A stretch of DNA of 15,063 nucleotides from JABCPE02 sp963516675 (GCA_963516675.1 CAUQBH010000019.1:1-15063); one strand, 5' to 3'. Shown: positions 6,865 to 12,644, counted from the stretch's first letter. The notes: generated from the letters alone by a model not told the origin. Program-made: numbers and translations.

Positions 6865-6893
6865 TAAGGGAAGAAATATATTTTCTTCCCTTA
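6865..6893 (-). terminator. Intercistronic stem-loop between peptide 2 and partner B
   Basis: A perfect 12-bp stem, TAAGGGAAGAAA (6865-6876) with TTTCTTCCCTTA (6882-6893), and a 5-nt loop. It begins 5 nt past the peptide 2 stop codon. There is no long U-tract after it on the minus strand, so partial termination or mRNA stabilisation is more likely than full termination. Such hairpins are common after bacteriocin structural genes, where they keep the peptide transcript abundant. Confidence 0.65.
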
Positions 6894-6898
6894 ATTAA

Positions 6899-7075
6899 TT
6901 AAAGATCAATAGTTAATACTGTTACATGAACTTCTCCTTCTCTTGGAGCACCATTCTCACTTCCTGTAAAATTTTTTTTAATTCGATCCCATACTCTCCC
7001 AATCCAACTACCACCAGTAACACTCACCATTTCTTCTTTACTCAATTCTTGTAAATTCAATTTGTCTAAATTCAT
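6899..7075 (-). CDS. Double-glycine-leader peptide 2, 58 aa (bacteriocin/RiPP-like precursor)
   Basis: Found by translating the minus strand from ATG 7075-7073. The leader MNLDKLNLQELSKEEMVSVT plus GG (21-22) differs from that of peptide 1 by one residue (T20 instead of I20), and the DNA is almost identical. The predicted core of 36 aa starts SWIGRVWDRIKKNFTG and ends VHVTVLTIDL. Conserved with peptide 1 are SWIG-R-W at the core start, an EG in the middle and HVT near the end; the rest has diverged. This is the first gene of the tandem cassette array, followed by a stem-loop and secreted partner B. It has no cysteine. Export by a C39-type ABC transporter encoded elsewhere is expected from the leader type. 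Confidence 0.8.
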   Translation of the reverse strand: MNLDKLNLQELSKEEMVSVTGGSWIGRVWDRIKKNFTGSENGAPREGEVHVTVLTIDL

Positions 7076-7124
7076 TTTTGAACATTTTTTAAATTAATAA
7101 TTTATTAAAAACACTTAACAAAAA
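7076..7124 (-). repeat. Conserved upstream block of peptide 2 (copy 2)
   Basis: Almost the same as the block at 6048-6097, including the 15-bp palindrome TTAATAATTTATTAA (7094-7108), here 18 nt from the start codon. Homology stops abruptly at about 7124, which marks one boundary of the duplicated unit. Confidence 0.75.
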
Positions 7125-7180
7125 CTTGTGCACATTGATTTCTTTTTGGAACAAAGATGAGAAGAACTTTTTATAAAACC

Positions 7181-7215
7181 TATTCCTATTGGAATAATTT
7201 ATTCTAATAGGAATA
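7181..7215. promoter_or_regulatory. 35-bp palindrome, operator-like, upstream of the peptide cassettes
   Basis: The 17-nt arms 7181-7197 and 7199-7215 pair with one G-T exception around a single central base. Each arm is itself a near-dyad, TATTCC-N4-GGAATA (7181-7196) and TATTCT-N4-GGAATA (7200-7215), so the element is two 16-bp operator-like dyads 19 bp apart, about two helical turns. It is 106 nt upstream of peptide 2 on the minus strand. A perfect TATATTTG -7 box (complement of 7238-7245) lies just beyond it, and a weaker box CATCTTTG lies on the peptide side (near 7152-7159). Confidence 0.6.
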
Positions 7216-7239
7216 TTTACTATATCTTACTGAAAATCA

Positions 7240-7259
7240 AATATATAAATTTATATATT
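7240..7259. terminator. AT-only 20-bp palindrome after yaaA
   Basis: A perfect 20-bp palindrome, AATATATAAATTTATATATT, starting 20 nt past the yaaA stop. It has no GC, so its stem is weak, and it may be part of the terminator or of the promoter region of the peptide cassette. Confidence 0.35.
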
Positions 7260-7278
7260 CTTTTTTTTAAATCACATA

Positions 7279-8037
7279 TCACCTCATAAAAACAAGTTTG
7301 TTTTCTGTGGAAAGTTCATCATTTAAGAGATATCCTTCTTCGCCAAAGGCTTTCAGCTCTTCCAAGGAACGAACATTGTTTTCTGCACAAAAGCGCACCA
7401 CCAGACCTCTGGCGTGTTTCGTATAAACCACTATAGTTTTGGGCTTCCCTGTTTTCATTTCATAAAAGTCAAAATCAACCACTTGAGCATGGAGTTTTTT
7501 ACGATTTACTACTTTAAAATATTCATTACTTGCCAGATTGAGCAGAAGTTCACCTTCATTTAGCTCAGAATTAAGCTGTTTCGTAATCTTTTCCGACCAA
7601 AATTCGTATAAATTTTTATACTTATCAAACTGAAATTTTCGCCCCATTTCCAGTCGATACAGCATAATACAGTCAGAAGGCTTCAACAATCCATACAAGC
7701 CTGAAAGCATCCTATAATGCTCCTGCAAATAATCAATCGCCTTTTTATCCAAACTCTGGGCATCCAACCCGCGATAAACCTCGCCTGTAAAAGCCAACAA
7801 GGCTGGTGCGGACTCATTTTCGGCTGGATTTTTCTTCCAATTTTGGTTTCTTTCCCAGTTTTCATCGGCTAATTTTGGTGAAAGCTCCATAAGTTCCGCC
7901 AAGAAATTAGGTGTTTTTTCCTTTAAATAAGATTGAATAAAAGCCGAATCCTCTATAAACTGAGGCTCTGTAGGCTTTATAAATTCTGAATAAACCCCAA
8001 CTTTCATCAATTTAGCTGGGGAAGTAAGTATTTTCAT
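7279..8037 (-). CDS. yaaA: Peroxide stress protein YaaA (DUF328), 252 aa
   Basis: Full-length YaaA, which in E. coli limits free intracellular iron and so protects DNA during hydrogen peroxide stress. It is cytoplasmic. The family blocks are present in order: MKILTSPAKL at the start; AFTGEVYRGLDAQSLD; a YRMLSGLYGLLKPSD block; YRLEMG; YEFWSEKIT; LLLNLASNEYFKVV; and KTIVVYTKHARGLVVRF. The start at 8037 is chosen because homologs begin M(K/L)ILxSPAK; a 15-residue extension to 8082 would overlap lptB. The gene follows the lptB stop by 13 nt and is probably cotranscribed with it. Confidence 0.95.
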   Translation of the reverse strand: MKILTSPAKLMKVGVYSEFIKPTEPQFIEDSAFIQSYLKEKTPNFLAELMELSPKLADENWERNQNWKKNPAENESAPALLAFTGEVYRGLDAQSLDKKAIDYLQEHYRMLSGLYGLLKPSDCIMLYRLEMGRKFQFDKYKNLYEFWSEKITKQLNSELNEGELLLNLASNEYFKVVNRKKLHAQVVDFDFYEMKTGKPKTIVVYTKHARGLVVRFCAENNVRSLEELKAFGEEGYLLNDELSTENKLVFMR

Positions 8038-8050
8038 ATTGATTTTTTCA

Positions 8051-8779
8051 TTAAATTTTTTCAAAACGGAAATTCTCTCCAAGATAAGCCTGTCTTACCT
8101 GCGGGTCATTCGCCAAATCTTCTGGAATGCCCTCTTTCAAGATTTTTCCTTCGAACATGATGTATGTTTTATTAGTAATAGCAAGGGTCTGCTGGACATT
8201 GTGGTCGGTAATAAGCACCCCTATATCCTTTTTTACAAGGGAGCGGATGATTTTCTGAATATCCTCGACCGCAATAGGGTCTACCCCCGCAAAAGGCTCA
8301 TCCAAAAGGATAAAATCTGGATCGGTTGCCAGACATCGGGCAATTTCCGTTCTTCTTCTCTCCCCACCAGAGAGCAGGTCTCCCCTATTTCTGCGCACAT
8401 GCTGCAGGGAAAACTCATCCAAAAGCTCTTCTAATCTATTTTTCTGCTCACTTCCTGATTTATTAGTCAATTGTAAAACCGATAAAATATTATCTTCTAC
8501 TGACAATTTTCTAAAAATAGAAGCCTCCTGCGCCAAATATCCCACGCCTTTCTGTGCTCTTTTATACATCGCATCCTGTGTGATATCCTTTCCGTCCAAG
8601 GTTATCTCGCCAGAAGTAGGTTTTACCAGCCCTACTATCATGTAGAAAGTAGTGGTTTTTCCAGCTCCATTCGGGCCCAGAAGCCCTACTATTTCGCCTT
8701 TTTTCACTTCTAAACTTACCCCTTTTACTACTTTTTTAGGGCCGTATTCTTTTATCAAATTGTCTCCTCGTAAAATCAT
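8051..8779 (-). CDS. lptB: LPS export ABC transporter ATP-binding protein LptB, 242 aa
   Basis: The ATPase of the LptB2FGC complex that pulls lipopolysaccharide out of the inner membrane toward the outer membrane. It carries Walker A GPNGAGKT (35-42), Q-loop Q84 in YLAQEASIF, the ABC signature LSGGE (136-140) followed by RRRTEIARCL, Walker B FILLDE (156-161), the D-loop in FAGVDP, and the switch His193 in TDHN. The signature and the LAQEASIFRKLSVEDNI block are LptB-specific rather than those of a general ABC protein. Length is normal. Just upstream is TACTTTTG (complement of 8784-8791), only 5 nt from the ATG, so the mRNA may be leaderless. yaaA follows after 13 nt. Confidence 0.95.
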   Translation of the reverse strand: MILRGDNLIKEYGPKKVVKGVSLEVKKGEIVGLLGPNGAGKTTTFYMIVGLVKPTSGEITLDGKDITQDAMYKRAQKGVGYLAQEASIFRKLSVEDNILSVLQLTNKSGSEQKNRLEELLDEFSLQHVRRNRGDLLSGGERRRTEIARCLATDPDFILLDEPFAGVDPIAVEDIQKIIRSLVKKDIGVLITDHNVQQTLAITNKTYIMFEGKILKEGIPEDLANDPQVRQAYLGENFRFEKI

Positions 8780-8783
8780 GAAA

Positions 8784-8791
8784 CAAAAGTA
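8784..8791 (-). promoter_or_regulatory. lptB: Candidate -7 box of lptB
   Basis: The minus strand reads TACTTTTG, matching TAnnTTTG, and ends 4 nt before the start codon at 8779. No clear TTG is seen at the usual spacing. If used, transcription starts at or next to the ATG. Confidence 0.4.
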
Positions 8792-8868
8792 ATATTTTTA
8801 ATTTAATACATCTTATTTTTGGAATGGTTTTTGTAAATTTATAGTTGAAATTTATTTTTAATTATTTT

Positions 8869-8897
8869 TTGTTTTTAGTATTTTTTGATTATTTTTG
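8869..8897 (+). promoter_or_regulatory. Promoter of the mini type IX cargo gene
   Basis: TTG (8869-8871), an 18-nt spacer, and TATTTTTG (8890-8897, matching TAnnTTTG). The ATG is at 8925, giving a leader of about 22 nt. Confidence 0.65.
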
Positions 8898-8924
8898 TAG
8901 GAATAAAAAATTGATTTTGGAAGT

Positions 8925-9266
8925 ATGAGGAAATTTTTATTTTTGTTTTTTTTCAGTATTATAGGTTTTGGGCAGATGGAGGCTCAGAGTTTTCAAACAG
9001 GAAAATCATCACAAACGGCGAATGATAAGGAACTTATCGCTTATCCGAACCCTGCGAAGGATTTTTTATACCTAAAAACTTCTGACCCTAATGTAAAAAT
9101 AAAATCTGCTACATTTTATTCCATTTTGGGAAATGTAGTAGCAGATGTCCAAATCAACGCTAACTACTCAGAAATAAGAGTAGACAGGCTGAAACAAGGG
9201 AAATACCTAATGAGATATGTGCTGAGTAACAACACACAAAAAATCATTCAAGTAATTAAACAATAA
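8925..9266 (+). CDS. Mini type IX secretion (T9SS type A) sorting-domain protein, 113 aa
   Basis: A signal peptide MRKFLFLFFFSIIGFGQMEAQ leads directly, after only about 17 residues, into a type A C-terminal sorting domain. The domain shows the usual blocks: AYPNPAKDFLYL (about 39-50), a middle FYSILGN motif, then L(K)QGKYLMRY and a closing KIIQVIKQ. In T9SS these domains guide cargo through the outer membrane and are normally cut off when the cargo is attached. Here there is no cargo domain in between, so the mature product would be nothing but the tail. It could be a small surface or secreted peptide, or a cargo gene shortened by deletion. The gene has its own promoter and a terminator at 9270-9299, so it looks maintained rather than decayed. 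Confidence 0.85.
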   Translation: MRKFLFLFFFSIIGFGQMEAQSFQTGKSSQTANDKELIAYPNPAKDFLYLKTSDPNVKIKSATFYSILGNVVADVQINANYSEIRVDRLKQGKYLMRYVLSNNTQKIIQVIKQ

Positions 9267-9269
9267 AAC

Positions 9270-9299
9270 AAAAACTTCTCTTTAAAAGGAGAAGTTTTT
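9270..9299. terminator. Bidirectional terminator between convergent genes
   Basis: AAAAACTTCTC (9270-9280) pairs with GAGAAGTTTTT (9289-9299) around an 8-nt loop, 11 bp. It sits 3 nt past the plus-strand stop at 9266 and 3 nt past the minus-strand stop at 9303. Confidence 0.85.
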
Positions 9300-9302
9300 A
9301 TT

Positions 9303-9704
9303 TTATATCAATTTACTTAAACTTTTTGCTGTTTCTCTCTGCTGAAAATTATCCAATCTTTTTTTTATCTGCATGATAATAATAGGAGTCAGAACAGCTA
9401 TACCCAGTCCTATCAATGTCTTTTTCATGGAAGGTTTTACTCTTTTTAAAAGTGCATTGGTAAGCAGCTTAGCAGAACCTGCCTCCAAAGAGGGAAGCAA
9501 AAATTTATTCGCCAAAAAAGAAGCATTTTGGACTAAACCAGAATCCATCATTCCGCCTAAATATTTCTCTGTAACTCCATTAGTAATCACCCCTAAGGTT
9601 TTTCTCGGGTTTTCAAAACTCAGCACAGATTCTATTTCTTTGATTTCTGTTTTGAGTTCTTCTTTTTGATTTTTTAAATCTTGAAAATTCTTTATTTTTC
9701 CCAT
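9303..9704 (-). CDS. Unknown 133-aa protein with coiled coil and one membrane helix
   Basis: No named domain recognised. An N-terminal Lys/Glu-rich coiled coil (about 6-28, FQDLKNQKEELKTEIKEIES) is followed by a middle part rich in Gly and small residues, then one hydrophobic segment at about 95-112 (KKTLIGLGIAVLTPIIIMQI) before a basic tail (113-133). The start at 9704 is preferred over ATG 9716 because an AGGA sits about 7 nt before it and it begins 1 nt after the stop of the holin-like gene; the 9716 start would overlap that gene. The last gene of a three-gene set with the YtxH and holin-like proteins, which suggests an envelope or stress role (inferred). Confidence 0.75.
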   Translation of the reverse strand: MGKIKNFQDLKNQKEELKTEIKEIESVLSFENPRKTLGVITNGVTEKYLGGMMDSGLVQNASFLANKFLLPSLEAGSAKLLTNALLKRVKPSMKKTLIGLGIAVLTPIIIMQIKKRLDNFQQRETAKSLSKLI

Positions 9705-9705
9705 C

Positions 9706-10020
9706 TTATTCCTCATTGTAAATAATATTCACCAAACGCTCTTTCATATTTTCTATGATATTTTTCTTCTGAGAAAAAACTACCAACAAACCTACCAAAA
9801 ATATGCTCGCCATGATAAGCATCCCATAAGCATAATTTCCCAGCAAATTACCAATCACAAGCCCCAGCCCCAGACAGAAAAACGCAAAAAAACAAATTCC
9901 CAAAGTGACCATCAGCAGGATATACACTGCCATACTGAGCACTTTGACAGAAGTTTCTGTCGTTTCCAGTTTTAAGAGACTGATTCTTTTTTCTATATAA
10001 TTTTTAAACAAGCCTATCAT
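9706..10020 (-). CDS. Phage holin family (Holin-X-like) membrane protein, 104 aa
   Basis: An N-terminal amphipathic charged stretch (1-26, MIGLFKNYIEKRISLLKLET) precedes two long hydrophobic helices at about 27-56 and 62-83, then a charged cytoplasmic tail with KKNIIENMKERL. This is the plan of the superfamily III holin-X (PF07332-like) proteins that Flavobacteriia carry next to YtxH genes. Despite the family name there are no phage genes nearby, so a chromosomal membrane role is more likely than lysis. A good AGGA ribosome site precedes the ATG. It comes after the hairpin at 10043-10072 and overlaps no gene; the 133-aa gene follows after 1 nt. Confidence 0.8.
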   Translation of the reverse strand: MIGLFKNYIEKRISLLKLETTETSVKVLSMAVYILLMVTLGICFFAFFCLGLGLVIGNLLGNYAYGMLIMASIFLVGLLVVFSQKKNIIENMKERLVNIIYNEE

Positions 10021-10042
10021 TTTCCTTTCTCTTTTGAAAACT

Positions 10043-10072
10043 AAAAGGGGACTTTTATAAATCCCCTCTTTT
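10043..10072 (-). terminator. Hairpin between ytxH-type and holin-like genes
   Basis: GGGGA (10047-10051) pairs with TCCCC (10062-10066), with A/T pairs outside around a bulged C. Read on the minus strand it is followed by TTTTAGTTTTC. It could end most ytxH transcripts and let a fraction through to the two downstream genes. Confidence 0.55.
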
Positions 10073-10110
10073 AAATCATCTTACTATTAAATTTCTGTGT
10101 CTTTTGGAGA

Positions 10111-10395
10111 CTAACTATTTTTTTTATAGTTTTCATAGCTTTCTTTCACATCAGCTACTACTTTCTCTGCTCCTTGTTTTACTTTTCCAGAAATGTTCTC
10201 ATAGCGCTCTAGAGCCTCATCTCTAAAATGCTCATAATGATCCAAAGCTTCATCTCTCAAATCTTCAGCTTTTCTTCTTAATTTTCTTCTAGTTTCTACT
10301 CCTTTTTCTGGAGCAAATAATACACCTAGTAACGAACCTATTGCTGCACCTGCTAATATACCTAGCACAATACCTGAATTTCTTTCTCTTGACAT
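10111..10395 (-). CDS. YtxH domain protein, 94 aa
   Basis: A YtxH (gas-vesicle-protein-like) small protein: the N-terminal MSRERNSGIVLGILAGAAIG continues into SLLGVLFAPEKGVETRRKL, a single glycine-rich membrane helix (9-28) followed by the APxxGxxxR motif typical of the family. The rest is a charged amphipathic helix with an 11-residue repeat (RDEALDHYEHF, then RDEALERYENI). The family is linked to envelope or general stress, and the anchor plus long helix suggest a membrane-attached scaffold. It is the first gene of the YtxH / holin-like / coiled-coil set. A small 6-bp hairpin AATAGC/GCTATT (10432-10448) lies in the upstream region. Confidence 0.88.
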   Translation of the reverse strand: MSRERNSGIVLGILAGAAIGSLLGVLFAPEKGVETRRKLRRKAEDLRDEALDHYEHFRDEALERYENISGKVKQGAEKVVADVKESYENYKKNS

Positions 10396-10500
10396 TTTAG
10401 TAATTTTTTTAAATGTTAATATTTATCTCTGAATAGCCCTTTGCTATTACTTAGGTAAAAATACAATAAATATACCAAACAAACAATTTTTTTCTGTTAA

Positions 10501-11178
10501 TTATTTCTTAATGTATGATAAAATCAAATCTATAGTTTCTTCTTTATTTAGGTTTGTATTATCTATAAGTATCGCATCTTCAGCCTGTTTCAGTGGAGAA
10601 ATTTCTCTTTCGCTGTCTATTCGGTCTCTTTCTATGAGATTTTGTTTCACTTCTTCTATAGTAGTCTCTATACCAAGGCTTTGCAGCTCCAAAAATCTTC
10701 TCCTTGCGCGTTCATTTGCACTTGCAGTAAGGAAAAATTTATAGTCTGCATTGGGCAGAACCACCGTTCCTATGTCCCTGCCATCCATAATCACGCCTTG
10801 TTTTTCTGCAATATCCCTTTGTAAAACCACCAAACGCTCCCTCACTTCGGGCTGTTTTGCTATAAAACTAACATTATCAGAGACTTCTGTAGTACGGATT
10901 TCCTTACTTACATTTTCTCCATTTAGATAAATTTCTAATTTTCCGCTATTTTCTCTAAATTCTAATGAAATTTCATTCAAATTCTGAAGCAGTTTAGACA
11001 AATCTATCTCTTGTTTTTCGTTCTTGAAATTTCTCAGCCCAAAAAGCGTAATCGCCCTATACATAGCACCTGTATCGATATGGATAAGTCCCAAAGTATC
11101 TGCTACTACTTTAGAAATAGAACTTTTTCCTGTGGATGAAAATCCATCAATGGCTATAACCAAACCTTTCTTATTCAT
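10501..11178 (-). CDS. cmk: (d)CMP kinase Cmk, 225 aa
   Basis: Phosphorylates CMP and dCMP with ATP, an essential step in pyrimidine nucleotide recycling in the cytoplasm. It has the P-loop GFSSTGKSS (12-20), the early HIDTGAMYRAIT block, MDGRDIGTVV (131-140), the Arg-rich lid (NERARRRFLEL near 155) and IERDRIDSEREISPL near the C-terminal third. The usual length is about 225. The start at 11178 is used: homologs begin near this Met, and the longer frame to 11214 would lie inside the promoter (11184-11214). It diverges from pyrH-frr; the three make nucleotide/translation housekeeping neighbours. Confidence 0.95.
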   Translation of the reverse strand: MNKKGLVIAIDGFSSTGKSSISKVVADTLGLIHIDTGAMYRAITLFGLRNFKNEKQEIDLSKLLQNLNEISLEFRENSGKLEIYLNGENVSKEIRTTEVSDNVSFIAKQPEVRERLVVLQRDIAEKQGVIMDGRDIGTVVLPNADYKFFLTASANERARRRFLELQSLGIETTIEEVKQNLIERDRIDSEREISPLKQAEDAILIDNTNLNKEETIDLILSYIKK

Positions 11179-11183
11179 AAAGC

Positions 11184-11214
11184 CAAAATTAAATTTTATT
11201 ATCTCATAATCCAA
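11184..11214 (-). promoter_or_regulatory. cmk: Promoter of cmk, leaderless mRNA likely
   Basis: The minus strand has TTG (complement of 11212-11214), 20 nt, and TAATTTTG (complement of 11184-11191). The start codon at 11178 lies 5 nt past the box, so the transcript would begin at or very near the ATG. This fixes the start of the protein. Confidence 0.6.
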
Positions 11215-11244
11215 AATATTCTATTATTTTCTTTCTGATTTGTT

Positions 11245-11252
11245 TATATTTG
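11245..11252 (+). promoter_or_regulatory. pyrH: -7 box of the pyrH-frr operon promoter
   Basis: A perfect TATATTTG, with ATG 11320 some 68 nt downstream, gives a leader of about 60 nt. No strong TTG is seen at 19 nt. The leader can form a small AAAGA/TCTTT hairpin at about 11273-11287. Confidence 0.6.
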
Positions 11253-11319
11253 CATGAATTTTTGGATGCTTTAAAGACTGAATCTTTATCAACCATAAAA
11301 ATTAAAACATTATAAGACA

Positions 11320-12024
11320 ATGAAATACAAACGAATTCTACTAAAATTAAGCGGAGAAGCCCTTATGGGAGACAAACAATATGGTATTGATACTGAGAAG
11401 CTTAATGAATATTCCCAAGAAATCAAAAAAGTAGTGGACAAAGGCTGCGAAGTTGCCATAGTAATCGGCGGCGGAAACATCTTCCGAGGAGTTTCTGGAG
11501 CAGCTAAGGGAATGGATAGAGTTCAGGGCGACTACATGGGAATGCTCGCTACGATAATCAATGGAATGGCTCTACAAGGCGCTTTGGAGGACATCGGTTT
11601 GAAAACCAGACTTCAGACAGCCATAGAAATGGACAAAATAGCAGAGCCTTTCATCAAGAGAAGAGCCGTAAGACACTTGGAAAAAGGAAGAGTGGTCATC
11701 TTCGGAGCAGGAACAGGAAACCCTTATTTCACTACGGATACAGCTGCTACGCTCAGAGCCATAGAAATAGGCGCTGATGTAATTCTGAAAGGAACTCGTG
11801 TAGATGGTATCTACGACAGCGACCCAGAGAAAAACGACAATGCTATGAAATTCAATAGCTTATCATTCAATGAAGTTATTGAAAAAAACCTTAAAGTAAT
11901 GGATATGACTGCCTTTACTCTAAGCCAGGAGAACAATCTCCCTATCATTGTCTTTGATATGAATAAAGAAAATAATCTCCTGAAAATAGTAGAAGGAGAA
12001 GATATAGGAACTATCGTAAACTAA
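11320..12024 (+). CDS. pyrH: UMP kinase PyrH, 234 aa
   Basis: Makes UDP from UMP; an amino-acid-kinase-fold hexamer unlike eukaryotic UMP kinases, in the cytoplasm. Seen are the start MKYKRILLKLSGEALMG, the GGGNIFRG block, MDRVQGDYMGMLATIING, FGAGTGNPYFTTDTAA (nucleotide site) and KGTRVDGIYDSDP, all family hallmarks, in order. Length is normal. The gene is followed by frr after 30 nt, the usual pyrH-frr pairing, so nucleotide supply and ribosome recycling are cotranscribed. Confidence 0.97.
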   Translation: MKYKRILLKLSGEALMGDKQYGIDTEKLNEYSQEIKKVVDKGCEVAIVIGGGNIFRGVSGAAKGMDRVQGDYMGMLATIINGMALQGALEDIGLKTRLQTAIEMDKIAEPFIKRRAVRHLEKGRVVIFGAGTGNPYFTTDTAATLRAIEIGADVILKGTRVDGIYDSDPEKNDNAMKFNSLSFNEVIEKNLKVMDMTAFTLSQENNLPIIVFDMNKENNLLKIVEGEDIGTIVN

Positions 12025-12054
12025 ATGTGTAATTTATCAAATTTTCAATATACA

Positions 12055-12609
12055 ATGGAAGAATTAGAACTTATCATAGCATCTGCTAAACAAGAAATGG
12101 ATGCAGCGATAAAACATTTGGATCACGCTTTCCAAAAAATCAGAGCTGGTAGAGCTTCTACAGCTATGGTACAAGATGTAATGGTGGAATATTACGGAGC
12201 GATGACACCGCTTTCGCAGGTTGCCAATGTCTCTATCCCTGATGCCATGACCATCTCTATCCAGCCTTGGGACAAAAACGCCATAGGAGCGATAGAAAAA
12301 GCAATTATCGTTTCTAACCTTGGTTTTGCACCTTCTAATAACGGCGAAAATATCATTCTAAATGTACCGCCGCTAACGGAAGAAAGAAGAAAAGAATTAG
12401 CAAAACAAGCCAAAGCAGAAGCGGAACAAACGAAAGTAACCATCCGTAACGCAAGACAAGAAGCGATGAAAGACCTGAAAAAATTAGACGGAGTTTCTGA
12501 GGATGTTATCAAAGATACAGAAAGTAAAATTCAGGAATTGACTGATAAATATGTCAAAAGTTCTGATGAACACTTGAAAGTAAAAGAAGCAGACATTATG
12601 AAAATATAA
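12055..12609 (+). CDS. frr: Ribosome recycling factor Frr, 184 aa
   Basis: Splits post-termination ribosomes together with EF-G. The domain I three-helix bundle and domain II are both full-length; hallmarks are KIRAGRAST near residue 28, VEYYGAMTPLSQVANV, NLGFAPSNNGENIILNVPPL and TEERRKELAKQAK. The start at 12055 is used because homologs begin about here (MEELELII...) and the protein is the usual 184 aa; a 10-residue extension to 12025 overlaps nothing but is not expected in the family. It ends at the terminator 12613-12640. Confidence 0.96.
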   Translation: MEELELIIASAKQEMDAAIKHLDHAFQKIRAGRASTAMVQDVMVEYYGAMTPLSQVANVSIPDAMTISIQPWDKNAIGAIEKAIIVSNLGFAPSNNGENIILNVPPLTEERRKELAKQAKAEAEQTKVTIRNARQEAMKDLKKLDGVSEDVIKDTESKIQELTDKYVKSSDEHLKVKEADIMKI

Positions 12610-12612
12610 TGC

Positions 12613-12640
12613 AAAATCGGTCTTTTGGGAGACCGATTTT
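12613..12640. terminator. Terminator of pyrH-frr, shared with the convergent ald gene
   Basis: AAAATCGGTCT (12613-12623) pairs with AGACCGATTTT (12630-12640), 11 bp, loop TTTGGG, then a T-rich tail. The minus-strand ald gene stops at 12645, 4 nt away. Confidence 0.88.
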
Positions 12641-12644
12641 TATT

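Noticed and set aside
5859..7075. Lanthipeptide or radical-SAM modified peptide locus
   Set aside because: Cores have no cysteine and no LanM, LanB, radical SAM or grasp-type enzyme is in the window; only the leader type is supported.
7181..7259. Insertion-sequence ends or a MITE
   Set aside because: The two palindromes differ in sequence, have no flanking target duplications I could find, and enclose no transposase.
8039..8434. A 131-codon plus-strand open frame
   Set aside because: Lies antisense within lptB, whose Walker and signature motifs are unambiguous.
9706..10020. Prophage signal from the holin-like protein
   Set aside because: No lysin, capsid, tail or integrase gene nearby, and the YtxH/holin-like pairing is common on Flavobacteriia chromosomes.
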